A program made the position numbers and the translations under genes. The notes beneath the pieces are model-generated. The model ran no database searches, was not told the origin of the DNA, and was given only the letters and a program-made list of their open reading frames with translations. From Bettongia penicillata ogilbyi (taxonomy: Eukaryota; Chordata; Mammalia; Diprotodontia; Potoroidae), in the NCBI GenBank assembly GCA_023548195.1, contig JAJHZJ010000496.1:9682070-9746069 (forward strand): a stretch of DNA of 64,000 nucleotides, read 5' to 3'. Shown in pieces: positions 33,035 through 43,010 of this stretch; the stretch's first letter is position 1, and every line of letters begins with the position of its first letter.

Positions 33035-33510
33035 ATAAATAGCATCTTAAAGCTTACAAATTGCTTTACATACATTATTTCATTTGATCCTTACAACAGT
33101 CATATGAACAAGGTCCCATTATTGTCCTCATTTTACAAATGACAAAACTGTGGTCCAGATAGTGATATGCCCAAGGTCATGTATCTAGTATGTCTGCTGT
33201 TGTCGTTTAGCTTTTTCCTGTAGAGTCTGATCCTGCATGATCCTATTTGGGTTTTTCTTGGCAAAGATACTAAAATGGTTTGTTATTTCCATCTCTAGCT
33301 CATTTTATAGATGAGGAAACTAAGACAGACAGGGTTAAGTGACTTGCCCAATACAGCTAATTATTGTCTGAGGCTGAATTTGAACTCAGGTCCTCCTGAA
33401 TCCAGACCTAGTGCCATCCAGCTGCTCTGAGTAAGAGTCTGAGTTGGAATTTAAATGCACAATCTCCTGTCCAAGTACATTTCATGATACTGCCTTTAAG
33501 ATTATTTTTA
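33035..33510 (+). repeat. CORE-SINE interrupted by a younger SINE
   Basis: Outer element: 'atagcatcttaaagcttaca', 'tcatttgatccttacaacag', 'cattttacaaatgacaaaac', 'cccaaggtcatgtatctagt' (to about 33193), resuming at about 33430 with 'gagtctgagttggaatttaa'. The insert at 33194-33430 is bordered by similar 'agtatgtctg' and 'agtaagagtctg', a probable target-site duplication. Confidence 0.75.
33194..33430 (-). repeat. Marsupial SINE nested in a CORE-SINE
   Basis: 'gctgttgtcgtttagctttt', 'ttgggtttttcttggcaaag', 'atactaaaatggtttgttat', 'ttccatctctagctcatttt', 'gttaagtgacttgcccaata', 'gaatttgaactcaggtcctc', 'ctgaatcc' and 'catccagctgctc'. On the minus strand this ends in the tRNA-like head, as in the copy at 54896. 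Confidence 0.85.
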
Positions 33511-33642
33511 TATTCTAGAAAAATAAAACAAATATATGGAGGTCATTTAGTCTCATAGCTACTGTGAGACAATTTAAATTAACGTTTTCCTTACTTCGTC
33601 CAATAGTCTATCTGCTGATCCAGGTTGCTTCATAATGTGTTG

Positions 33643-33805
33643 CTATTGCTTGCCCTTTCCTCTCGAAGAGGATCATGACATCAGGGAGGTGGTACCATGG
33701 CTTTAAGTGAGGTGGGGCTGTGCAAAGTCACCAGCCTTACTTCCTCTTCTAGAGCCATCTGGGTCCAGAGGCAAGATATAGACAGGAATGACTGGCAAGG
33801 GGCCC
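33643..33805 (-). repeat. RTE-tailed SINE
   Basis: Minus strand reads '...tgcctctggacccagatggc', 'tctagaagaggaagtaaggc', 'tggtgactttgcacagcccc', and ends 'tcctcttcgagaggaaaggg'. This is the cleanest copy of the tail region in the window. Confidence 0.85.
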
Positions 33806-34215
33806 CCACTTCATGATTTAGTGAAAGACAGAATCTATGTCCAAAAGACCTAAAGTACTGAAGCTATAAATAATCTATCCCCTGAGAGCTAACAGCAAAT
33901 TACCATTTCAAATGATGCAAGGAATCTGTGATCTCATCCATTTGGGTGTTCTCTCTAATGAGGGAAATGGCAACTCATCCATGCCTGCCTATGCTACCCA
34001 GCTCTTGCTCATGTTCTGCCAAAAGTTATCCATATGGGATCCACCCAGCATGACTGGGGGACTGCCTCACTTCCTCATCAACAAGGAAGCTACCATCTAT
34101 GCTAACTCATTTTTTAGTTTTTATTTTTTTTAAAGACTGTGTGATGTTAATCATCCAAATGAATAACAATTTAATCTGCTAAAGCATTATGAGTATTGAG
34201 AGGTGTTATGACCTA
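33806..34215. other. Unassigned sequence
   Basis: Contains a 73-codon plus frame (33912-34133). The text looks repeat-like to me but I cannot name a family. No gene evidence. Confidence 0.35.
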
Positions 34216-34219
34216 GGAG

Positions 34220-34510
34220 ATACAGGGACAGCCTTGGTGTCAAAAAGACCTGGATTTAATCCTGCCTCTGACACGTGCTAGCAACTTGACCATAAGTAAG
34301 GCTCTCACTTACAAGCATCTCTCTTGTTCTATTAAGCATAGTGGAGAGTGTGCTGAGCCTGAAGCCAGGTGAGACCTAGGTGTGACCCTGGGCAAGATAT
34401 TTCACCCCCGTGCTTCACTTTCCTCACCCATAAAATGAAGAAGTGTGATTCAATGTCCTTTAAGGTCCCTTATAGCTCTAAATCTATAACTTCATGATCC
34501 TTTCATATCC
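34220..34510 (+). repeat. Two CORE-SINE pieces in tandem
   Basis: First, about 34225-34310: 'aaaagacctggatttaatcc', 'tgcctctgacacgtgctagc'. Second, about 34340-34500: 'gagcctgaagccaggtgaga', 'gtgaccctgggcaagatatt', 'ctttcctcacccataaaatg', 'ttatagctctaaatctataa'. Same strand. Confidence 0.75.
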
Positions 34511-34784
34511 TTATATTAGGACTGGATGGGAATAAATATTAGCTAATTGTGTACTTGCTTTTCTTCTTCTAGCATTGTCTTTTGATTGAGACCATGGTAT
34601 GAAGGTTGATTGTGCATTTTCAAAGGTTCTGGTAGCATAATCCAAACTAGATTGGAAGGGTTTCAGGCATGGGCTAATTATCTATTTTATGAGGACTTCC
34701 CAGACTCAATACTCAAAGGATCAGGTTAGCTTCAAGACTATGACTATTTCATCCACCCCAGATCTTGAAGATAAGGGACTATAG

Positions 34785-34965
34785 GATAATGGACTGAGAC
34801 CTTATGTGTGCTCTAGTGAAAACTTCTTATCTTTTAGATGGGGAAACTGAGTTTTGAGGCTAAGCCACTTAACCTTGCTGGAACTCACTTTATTTGTAAA
34901 GTGAAGGATCAAACTAAATAGGCTCTGTGGTATCTTCAGCTCTAGAGCTATAGTCCTATAAAATT
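34785..34965 (+). repeat. CORE-SINE/MIR-type SINE
   Basis: 'aagccacttaaccttgctgg', 'actcactttatttgtaaagt', 'gatcaaactaaataggctct', 'tcagctctagagctatagtc'. Confidence 0.65.
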
Positions 34966-35164
34966 ATGACTGGAAGTTTTAAATATGGGAGGAGGAACAT
35001 AATCAGGTGAAGGATAGAAAAAAAATTCTACATACAATATTTTTTCATTAGCAAAGATAATGAAGCCATCACAAATGGACTCTATTACCATGGTTCCAGG
35101 CATGTTCATATAGGAACTAGACATGTCACCAAAGAGCAACACTGATGAATTGATTTTTATGGTA

Positions 35165-35555
35165 TATGAAGTGGGAGAGAAATATATATTTATATATAAA
35201 TAAAATATTTTTATATATTTATATGTATTTATAAGATACAATTATATAAGATAATCAAAGATATAAGAATATGCACAGATACCATATAGATAATATACAT
35301 GCACATATATACACATGTAACATATATATGACTATATATAGATATATCTATAGGAACATATATAACTATATGTGAATATGCCCATAATCATATATAAGAA
35401 TTTATATGCATATATATTATGACATATAATTTGTATTATATATATATATTATTCACATATATGAATTTTAATATATTAAAATGTATATATGTGTATGCAT
35501 ATGCATATATACCCATATTATATGTGCATACATATATACCACATGCTTACATGCA
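35165..35555. repeat. TA-rich island
   Basis: Nearly 400 bases built from ATATAT, TATATA and occasional ACATATG words without a clean period. Such DNA melts easily and often behaves as matrix-attachment-like sequence; that is inference. Confidence 0.85.
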
Positions 35556-36060
35556 TGCACACATTGAGGCCTGGGTTACTGCAATACTTCCTTAAAGAGA
35601 TCCAATCATGACCTTTCAAGAGAGATTAACCTAACAATACATATGGGGAAAAGCAAATGGCTGATAACTACCTATTGGCTAGATTATGACATGCTACTGG
35701 ATTGGCAGTCTATTGAGTTAATCCATAAGTACACATCACCTGGTCAATTCTTAGAAACACATATCAATCTAAATTAGAGAAAGATGAAGAGATCAGGCTA
35801 GATAGCCTTTGGAAATTGTGTGGTTGCTTTTAACATTCATATGCTTCTCCACATACACACACATAAATATGCTAACACATACAAATATTTTAGCAAAATT
35901 GTTTTTCTAGTAATGGTATATGACTTTGAATCATATAATACCACAGTCTGAAGAATCAACGCTCCAGCTGACCCAAAATCATAAGAATAAGAAAGGCATA
36001 ATCTTACTGATTATTTTTGATTAAAAATTACATTTGTACCTTCTCTACTAAAATTGCCTT
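35556..36060. other. Unique sequence, nothing identified
   Basis: No repeat or gene recognised. Confidence 0.35.
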
Positions 36061-36068
36061 CCCCGTAG

Positions 36069-36071
<3 letters not shown>

Positions 36072-36151
<80 letters not shown>
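36072..36151. repeat. (TA)n microsatellite, about 40 units
   Basis: A pure run of TA dinucleotides about 80 bases long. It creates the alternating Tyr-Ile stretch of the 36017-36235 frame, which is not a gene. Confidence 0.97.
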
Positions 36152-36154
<3 letters not shown>

Positions 36155-36189
36155 CTATATGTATCAATTTATATATGTACTATTTTCTC

Positions 36190-36296
36190 TATTAGAGTAA
36201 GTTCTTTTAGCTTTTGTTTTCTTTGTATTCCCTAGAGTTTAGAACAGAGCCTGGCTCATAGTAAGCACTTAATAAATGGAGATGAATTGATTGATT
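36190..36296 (+). repeat. L2-type 3' tail
   Basis: 'ttctttgtattccctagagt', 'agagcctggctcatagtaag', 'cacttaataaatggagatga', then ATTGATTGATT. Confidence 0.75.
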
Positions 36297-37204
36297 AAGC
36301 AAAATATATTTAGGAAACGCTCAAAAGTGGGGGCATAGCATGATAGGGAATGATAAATAAACAGCATGAGAGCTTTGCTGGTCTTCTTTGAGGGTTAAAA
36401 GATCTAGGGAAAGGCATTCAGCACTTTGAGCAGATTCTCTATGAAGTTCTTGTGGAAAAATTTGGAATCAAATTGCCCAGGAGGAGAAAATGTAGATGGG
36501 CTATATGCAACATTGAAAGAAGTGCAGACATCTGTGAGATCATGGAACTGATGATGCATTTAAGTCCCAACACATACACATGTATCATAACCACCCACCC
36601 ATCCATATGCTGAATTCTCAGAAGTACAGCTCCCTAATGAAGGTAGCTTTACCAACTTCCTCTATAACATGTGATTAGGAATATATATAGCTATATATAT
36701 ACACACACATATGTGTGTACATATATGTATGTATGTATGTGTATGCATACATATATACACACATATAATCTCACATTTTCATTTCTACTTTACATTAAAT
36801 TCAAGAAAACCCTAGAAGAAGAAACCTAAGATATTGGGCAATTCCCCCAACCACCAAATGATTTGCTCCTATAAACACAGTATCATATTTTCATCACTTT
36901 CTCACTAAGCCACCATCAGCTCACAAATTTCCACAAACCACATGCTTATCACTTGTGTTGTCCTTTAAACATTTTCAACATAACAGGGAGATGATATGTT
37001 ATTAATTATTTTAAATACACAATCATGGTTTTGAAAGTCTCTTCTCAATTTATTTCCTCAGCAATCTCCAGTAACTGAACTGACCTAGTTTAGTTCAAGC
37101 CCACAAGAGAGAAGCATTAGCTTTTTTCCAGGGAGTAGGTCATAGCTTGGATGAATGCTGCTAACTTGTAAGACATCATGGCAGACAGAAAAGAAAAATA
37201 TACT
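36297..37204. other. Mostly unique; TA/CA/TG microsatellite at 36680-36770
   Basis: The microsatellite mixes 'tatatacacaca', 'gtatgtatgtatg' and 'tacatatata'. The rest has no recognisable element. Confidence 0.5.
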
Positions 37205-37392
37205 CTGTTACAGGCAGCATGGCTTAGTGGGTATTTCAAAGGATTAGCAGTCAGAAAAACCAAAAGTACAAATCTTCCTTCCCACAATATGTGTGTAACC
37301 ATGTACAAATCATTTAAATTCTCTATGCCTCATTTTGTCTTATGAATTGAACACAAGGACCTCTACAATCTATTGCAGTTTTAAACCTATGG
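37205..37392 (+). repeat. CORE-SINE/MIR-type SINE
   Basis: 'ggcagcatggcttagtgggt', 'gtacaaatcatttaaattct', 'ctatgcctcattttgtctta', 'acctctacaatctattgcag'. Confidence 0.7.
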
Positions 37393-37394
37393 TC

Positions 37395-37560
37395 AGGTCC
37401 ATTGTTTTATCCACTGAGCCACCTGCCTGCCTCTAAGGCAAACAGAGGTTAAGTGGTTTGTCCAAGGTCGCACAGCTAGTAAGTATCTGAAGTCAAATTT
37501 AAACTCAAGTCTTTCTGATTCCAGGATCAGCACTCTATTCATTGAGCCACCTAGCTGCTC
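37395..37560 (-). repeat. Marsupial tRNA-derived SINE, reverse orientation
   Basis: 'ttatccactgagccacctgc', 'aacagaggttaagtggtttg', 'tccaaggtcgcacagctagt', 'tctttctgattccaggatca', 'cattgagccacctagctgct'. The head phrase occurs at both ends, so two overlapping heads or a partial duplication may be present. Confidence 0.85.
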
Positions 37561-37561
37561 T

Positions 37562-37765
37562 ATAGGAAACAGGAAGACTTTGTTCAAATGTTGCTGATAA
37601 GTCATGTAACTCTGGGCTGGTCTAATCTCTCTCACTCTCATTTTCTTTGCTCATGATAATATGTGTAAAATTAACCTCACAGGGTTGTGTGATGAGGTTC
37701 AAATTGGATAATATAAATAAATTACTTCACAAGTCTCAAAGTTCTAAATAAATGCTAATTATTAA
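37562..37765 (+). repeat. CORE-SINE
   Basis: 'taagtcatgtaactctgggc', 'attaacctcacagggttgtg', 'tgatgaggttcaaattggat', 'taaataaatgctaattatta'. Confidence 0.75.
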
Positions 37766-38092
37766 TCATTCCAAACTCCATTCAGTGTTTGGTTTAGATA
37801 CTTTTTCTAAATGTCCCCAGCATCAGAGATTTCATGCACCCTGCACTAGAAAAAAGTGCATATTTAACATTTAAACAACATCTGTGTTATGTATGTGATT
37901 AAAATGTAAGTTTGAGAATAGGATGTTGCCATTGTATCTCCTGTGAAAAGCAGGCTGTCTTGTACATTTATCAAGGTTGTCTTGGTATCTAATGCTAAGT
38001 TCAGTGCCTGATACATTGGCAAAGGCCCATGCATTTTGAACTATTTCTGATCACAGCAGGGGGTTAGCACTGATCTTCCAACTATGCTCTCT
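37766..38092. other. Unique sequence, nothing identified
   Basis: No repeat or gene recognised. Confidence 0.35.
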
Positions 38093-39041
38093 GCTCAATT
38101 CTTTTTTTAAAATTGTATTTATTTATTTTTAGTTTTCAACATTCACTTCCACAAGATTTTGAGTTTCAAATTTTCTTCCCATCTCTCCCCTCACCTCTAC
38201 CCCAAGACAGCATGCATTGTGATTACCATTTCCCCCAATCTGCCCTCCCTTCTATCACATCTCTCCCTTCTCTTATCCCCATCCCCTCCATTTTCTTGTA
38301 AGGCAAGGTAGATTTCTATATCCCATTGCCTGTATATCTTATCTCCCAGTTACATGTAAAAACAACTTTCAACATGCGTTTTTAAAACTTTGAGTTCCAG
38401 CTTCTCTCCGTTCCTCCCTCCCCTCCCACCCACTCTGAGAAGGTAACAAATTCAACATATGTTATACATGTATAGTTATGCAAAACATTTCCATAATAGT
38501 CATATTATGAAACCATAACTATATTTCCTTCCATCTTATTCGGCCCTCCATTTATTCTATTCTCTCTTTTGACCCTAACCCTCCTCAAAAGTGTTTACTT
38601 TTAATTACCCTCCTCCCATTTGCCTTCCTTTCTATCATCCTTCCCATTTATCCCCTTCTCATCTACTTTCCTGTAGGGTAAGATAGATTTTTATACCAAA
38701 TTGAGTGCACATGTTATTCCCTCCTGAAGTCAAATGTGATGAGAGTAAGGTTCACTCTTTCCCTCTCACCTCTCCCCTCTTTCTCTCCACTGAAAAGAGC
38801 TTTTTCTTGCCTCTTTCATGTGAGATAATTTGCCCCATTCTATTTTCCCCTTTCTTCTCCCAATATATTCGTCTCTCACCCCTTAATTTTATTTTTTTAG
38901 ATATCATCTCTTCCTATTCAACTTACCCTGTGTCCTCTGTATATAATCCCTCCAACTACCCTAATAGTGAGAAAAGTCTCCAGAGTTACAAATATGATCT
39001 TTCCATGTAGGAGAGTAAACGTTTCAACTTTAGTAAGTCCC

Positions 39042-39850
39042 TTATGATTTCTCTTTCTTGTTTACCTTTTCATGCTTCTCTTGATTCCTGGGTTGCAAGT
39101 CAAATTTTCTATTCAGCTCTGGTTGTTTCATCAAGAATATTTGCAAGTTCTCTATTTCATTGTATGACCATTTTTCTCCTGAAGTATTATACTCAGTTTT
39201 TCTAGGTAGGTGATTCTTGGTTTTAATCCTAGCTCTTTTGACTTCTGGAATATCAAATTCCAAGCCCTGTGATCCCTTAATGCAGAAGCTGCTAGATCTT
39301 GTGTTACCCTGATTGCATTTCCACAGTACTCAAACTTTCTTTCTGGTGGCTTGTAATATTTTCTCCTTGATCTGGGAGCTCTGAAATTGGGTTACAATAT
39401 TCCTAAGAGTTTTCCTTTGGGGATCTCTTTCAGGAGATGATCAATGGATTCTTTCAGTATCTATTTTACCCTCTGGTTCTACAATATCAGGACAGTTTTC
39501 TATAAAAGTTTCTTGAAAGATGATGGCTAGGCTCTTTTTCTGATCATGGCTTTCACGTAGTCCAATAATTTTTAAATTATCTATCTTGGATTTATTTTCC
39601 AGGTTAGTTGTTTTTCCAGTAAGATATTTCACGTTGTCTGCTATTTTTTCATTCCTTTGGCTTTGTTTATAATTTCTTGATTTTTTATAGTCATTAGCTT
39701 CTATCTTCTCCATTTTAACCTTTCAGGAATTATTTTCTTCAGTAAATTTTGGACCTCCTTTTCCATCTGACCAATTCTGCTTTTTAGGGCATTCTTCTCC
39801 TCATTGGCTTTTTGGACCTTTACTGCCATTTGGGTTAGTCTATTCTTTTA
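39042..39850 (-). pseudogene. L1/HAL1 ORF1p remnant (RNA-binding protein)
   Basis: Read on the minus strand: a heptad-rich, K/E-rich segment (about 39850-39720) fitting the trimerising coiled coil; a 90-codon open piece (39713-39441) containing NLKIIGLRE, the RRM-type start typical of L1 ORF1p; and a 73-codon piece (39263-39042) with EFDIPEVKRARIKTKNHLPR, typical of the C-terminal domain. The three pieces lie in order but are separated by stops or frameshifts. L1 ORF1p coats retrotransposon RNA and acts as a nucleic-acid chaperone; this copy cannot make an intact protein. Confidence 0.8.
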
Positions 39851-40139
39851 AGTGTTATTTTCTTCAGCATTTTTGGGGGTCTCTTTTAGCAAGCAGTTGA
39901 CTCATTTTTCATGATTTTCTTGCATCACTCTCATTTCTCTTCCCAGTTTGCTCTACTTCTCTTACCTGATTTTCAAAATCTTTTTTGAGCTCTTCTATGG
40001 CCTATGACCAATTCATATTTTTCTTGGAGGCTTTGAATGTAGGAATTTTGACTTTGTTGTTTCCTTCTGGTCATATGTTTTGATCTTCCTTATCACCAAA
40101 GTAAGATTCTATAGTCTGATTCTTTTTGCAGCTTTTGCT

Positions 40140-40725
40140 TATATTTCCAGTTATTTAATTGACTTCTGAGCTCTTTGACAAGGTAGTTTTCCACTTCCAG
40201 TGTGGATGAGGGGGTGTACTGTCAGTTGTTCTATCTTCCCACAATCTGTTGGCCTAGAGCTCCAGAAAGAGTCATCGCTGCCCCTGACTTTGCCACTGCT
40301 GCTGTGGCTTCTCCTTGGACTCCTCCACTCCCTCCTCCTCCCTGGGGTTGGGGCTCCAGCAGACCACTCTACTCTCTCCACAGGTTTGTCCACTGCCCTT
40401 CCAATTTGTCCTAGGTGTTTTGGGTCATGAAGTCTGGAAACCATCACAGGTGCCTGAGATTCAGTCCCCCCAACACCTTCTCAGGCCTTGTTTGTGCCAG
40501 CAGGCCCATACTAGACTGCACTCTGCTCCCAGGACAGTGAAATAGACACTTCCCAGTGAACTTTCTGGCTATCTTGAGCTGGAGATTTGTTTCACTGTGT
40601 CATCCTGTGGGTTCTGAAGCTCCAGAATTTGTTTAGAGTAATTTTTACAAGTATTTGGATGGGTTTTGGGGGAGATAGTGCTAGCAAGTTCAGTGCTATC
40701 ACTCTGCCATCTTGGCTCTGCTTCA
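40140..40725 (-). promoter_or_regulatory. HAL1 5' UTR with YY1-like initiator site
   Basis: The reverse complement of 40706-40715 is CCAAGATGGC, the YY1 core also found at the 5' edge of other mammalian L1 promoters, where it positions transcription start. The GC-richer UTR yields several overlapping plus-strand frames (40200-40545) that are not genes. Confidence 0.6.
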
Positions 40726-40738
40726 GCTCAACACTTTT

Positions 40739-41005
40739 GTCCAAAAGTATAAATGTTAGAAACTGGAAGCCATTTTACAAGAGTTATGAAGCCAGTCCAC
40801 AGACTAGAGAACAAAGCTATAGCTTGGCTACCACCACTACTATATTAAATGCAATCTGTGATTTTGGGGTCCTGGCATGCAAATCCACTGAGCTAAACAG
40901 TCTGTCACTGGAGACATAGAAACCAATAATTATTGACATTCCTACACAATTAGAACTTGTCCTTAACAGTATATGAATCCCCATATTATGGCTTATTTGT
41001 TATTC
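40739..41005. other. Unassigned sequence
   Basis: No element recognised. Confidence 0.3.
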
Positions 41006-41009
41006 TTTT

Positions 41010-41268
41010 TTTTAGATTTTATTTTCAATTTACAGAACAAAATTAGCATGTCCATAACACAGCACAATTAGAAAAGATGATTTCACACAAAACTTCAGAA
41101 CCACCATGTGCAACTTACTATTCCCTCCAAATAGACTACAAAGTTATCATGTAAATTTCTTTTTTTCTTTCTTTTTTCTTCATTCCCCACCTTAGAACCC
41201 TACAGGTGGCCACCATTAGACATCAAATAGGTAGATAGAGATATAGATGTATAAATATAGATAAACAT
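41010..41268 (-). repeat. Unnamed retroposon-like repeat, left inverted arm
   Basis: On the minus strand it ends 'ctgtaaattgaaaataaaat' plus an A-rich tail, so it looks like the 3' end of a retroposon. The block 'cctacaggtggccaccatta' plus 'gacatcaaatag' recurs, inverted, at 42150-42200 and, diverged, at 56440-56465. Confidence 0.65.
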
Positions 41269-41271
41269 ATA

Positions 41272-42112
41272 TGACTGTTGTCCTTTGTCTTCAAAGGGGA
41301 CAAAATGACATCACTATGACAAAGTGAAAACTCAGTGTGTCTGACTGTGGCTAATCAGACCAACATGAGCTCAGAATGCTCTGCCACAGGTAGGGCACAA
41401 ATAGTCCATGTGAATATTTGGGCTGGACATCCCAAATTTGCACATCCTGCATTTACTTTGTGCTGTCTCAATTATGCTTTGTTCAAAGAGCACAGCACCC
41501 TTTCTAATGTTGGCACACCATGCTGAATGGTCCTGCGCCAGTGTCTCCCATGTTGCACAGTCAAATCCAAAGTTCTTGAGAGAGACCTTGAGAGTGTCCT
41601 TATGTCATTTCTTCAGGCCACCATGCGATTGCCTACCCCATGCAGGTTCTTCATAAAATAGTCTTTTTGGCAAGCATACATTTTGTATTCGAACAATGTG
41701 ACCAGTGCATTAGAGTTGTGCTCTCCGAAGCATAGTTTGAATACTTGGCAGTTCAGCTCAAGCAAGGACTTCAGTGTCTGGTACCTTATCCTGCCAGGTG
41801 ATCCTCAAAATCTTCCTAAGACAGTTCAAATGGAAGCAATTCAATTTTCTGGCATGGTGCTGGTAGACTGTCCATGTTTCATATGCATATAACAATGAAG
41901 TCAACACAACGGTTCTGTAGACCTTCATTTTGGTAGTCAATCTACTGCTTCTCCTCTCCCAAACTTTTCTTTGGAGTCTCCAAACATTGAGCTAGCTCTG
42001 GCCAGCTCAACCTCATTACCAATGCATACATCCCTGGAAAGTACACTACCAAAGTAAGTGAACTTATCCGCAGCATTCAAAACTTCTCCATTTGTTGTAA
42101 CTGATGGTTCCG
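41272..42112 (-). mobile_element. RTE-like non-LTR retrotransposon, C-terminal part and 3' UTR
   Basis: On the minus strand a 60-codon open piece (41940-41758) carries KVYRTVVLTSLLYAYETWTV and then HLNCLRKILRITWQDKVPDT, the post-RT region of a widespread ORF2 family that I associate with RTE or RTE-X (clade uncertain). Downstream in broken frames come a basic 'RHKDTLKVSLKNFGF' stretch and a final C2H2 zinc finger (41400-41335). The 3' UTR ends in a tail like that of the RTE-tailed SINEs. The element is truncated at its 5' end and has internal stops. Confidence 0.75.
41335..41400 (-). pseudogene. C2H2 zinc finger at the end of the RTE-like ORF2
   Basis: Translation on the minus strand gives C-P-T-C, twelve residues, then H-S-Q-T-H and a stop: C-x2-C-x12-H-x3-H, a textbook C2H2 finger. 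One position inside the finger is a stop codon in this copy. A terminal finger of this type is known in some non-LTR retrotransposons and is presumed to bind nucleic acid. Confidence 0.7.
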
Positions 42113-42114
42113 AT

Positions 42115-42262
42115 TAAATATAGATACACACCTGTGTGTGTATCTGTATTTATATATCTGTATCTACTTATTTGATGTCTAATGGCAGCCATCTCTAGAG
42201 TTCTAGGGTGGAGGGTGAAGAAAAAAGAAGGAAAAAAGTAAATATATATGGTAACTCAGTTT
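42115..42262 (+). repeat. Same unnamed repeat, right inverted arm
   Basis: 'acttatttgatgtctaatgg', 'cagccatctctagagttcta', 'gggtggagggtgaagaaaaa' are the reverse complement of the left arm (41165-41265) with a handful of differences. Similarity fades near 42262. Confidence 0.75.
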
Positions 42263-42839
42263 TGATTGATCTCACTTTGCGCCACTTGGGTTCTTCTACT
42301 GATTTCTGTCTCCAGGGGATAGGTTCTCTTCAATATTTGAGATTATTAACGCAGAATCCTTAAGACTCTCTATGGCATATCTAAACAGAGTTCTCCAGAT
42401 CACAGGCATATCCCACCACTTGCCACCACTTCTGTCACTTCCATGGTCTTGTCAGGTGAGTTTATGAACATTACGGGCCTTCCTCAGGAAAGCCCAGGGT
42501 TGACTTTAAATACAGAGCCTTGGAGTTTGCACCTATCTCCAGCTGGTTTCTGGTGAAATTGGAAGCTAATTTGTTTGATCTCAGGCAAAGCTCTCTACTG
42601 ATTTCCCTTTCTTATTTCTTTGTGACTTTCTGGCTATCTCATTTTCAAAGATATTTGATTAAAAAACACTACTGTAGTTGTTGGTTGGATTTATTGATCA
42701 TTATTCCATCTCATGCTATTTTTATAGCATGAGATGACTGATAGGGGTATGGGAGCTGGGTTGCTCCCATAATCACCATTTAGTCAGGAATCTTAGAAGG
42801 AAGTCTACTCAATTAAAATGAATGCAGAATTTTATAGTT
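42263..42839. other. Unassigned sequence
   Basis: No repeat or gene recognised. Confidence 0.35.
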
Positions 42840-43010
42840 CACTGAATGTGAGAATTTAGAGGGCCCTTAGTATTCATCTACTCCTTAGTATAACTATATA
42901 GAGATGAATTATCATTAATATTCTTAGTATTATTTACTTAAATCTGGATGGGACGTATTACAGATAAGAAAACTGAGACCTAAAAATAGTGGCTGCTACT
43001 TGATTTCATG
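42840..43010 (-). repeat. MIR/CORE-SINE, reverse orientation, degraded
   Basis: 'gaatttagagggcccttagt', 'attcatctactccttagta', and 'acagataagaaaactgagac' keep the antisense MIR order. Confidence 0.55.

Larger units (their letters stand above)
38106..40725 (-). mobile_element. HAL1-type half-L1 retrotransposon (ORF1 only)
   Basis: On the minus strand it starts near 40725 with a 'gagccaagatggcagagtga' L1-like 5' end, passes through a GC-richer 5' UTR (40140-40600), a decayed ORF1 (about 40120-39042), and a purine-rich 3' UTR ending in an A/T-rich tail at 38106. No endonuclease or RT sequence occurs. That is the layout of HAL1, a half-L1 family that keeps ORF1 and is thought to rely on L1 ORF2. 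Flanks 38093-38105 (gctcaattctttt) and 40726-40738 (gctcaacactttt) agree at 11 of 13 bases, a probable aged target-site duplication. The ORF1 frame is broken into short pieces, so it is inactive. Confidence 0.85.

Noticed and set aside
36017..36235. Frame with alternating Tyr-Ile that could look like a membrane segment
   Set aside because: Translation of the pure (TA)n run.
40151..40545. Four overlapping frames in a GC-richer segment suggesting a small gene
   Set aside because: The segment is the 5' UTR of the half-L1; none of the frames shows a domain and the higher GC content is normal for such a UTR.
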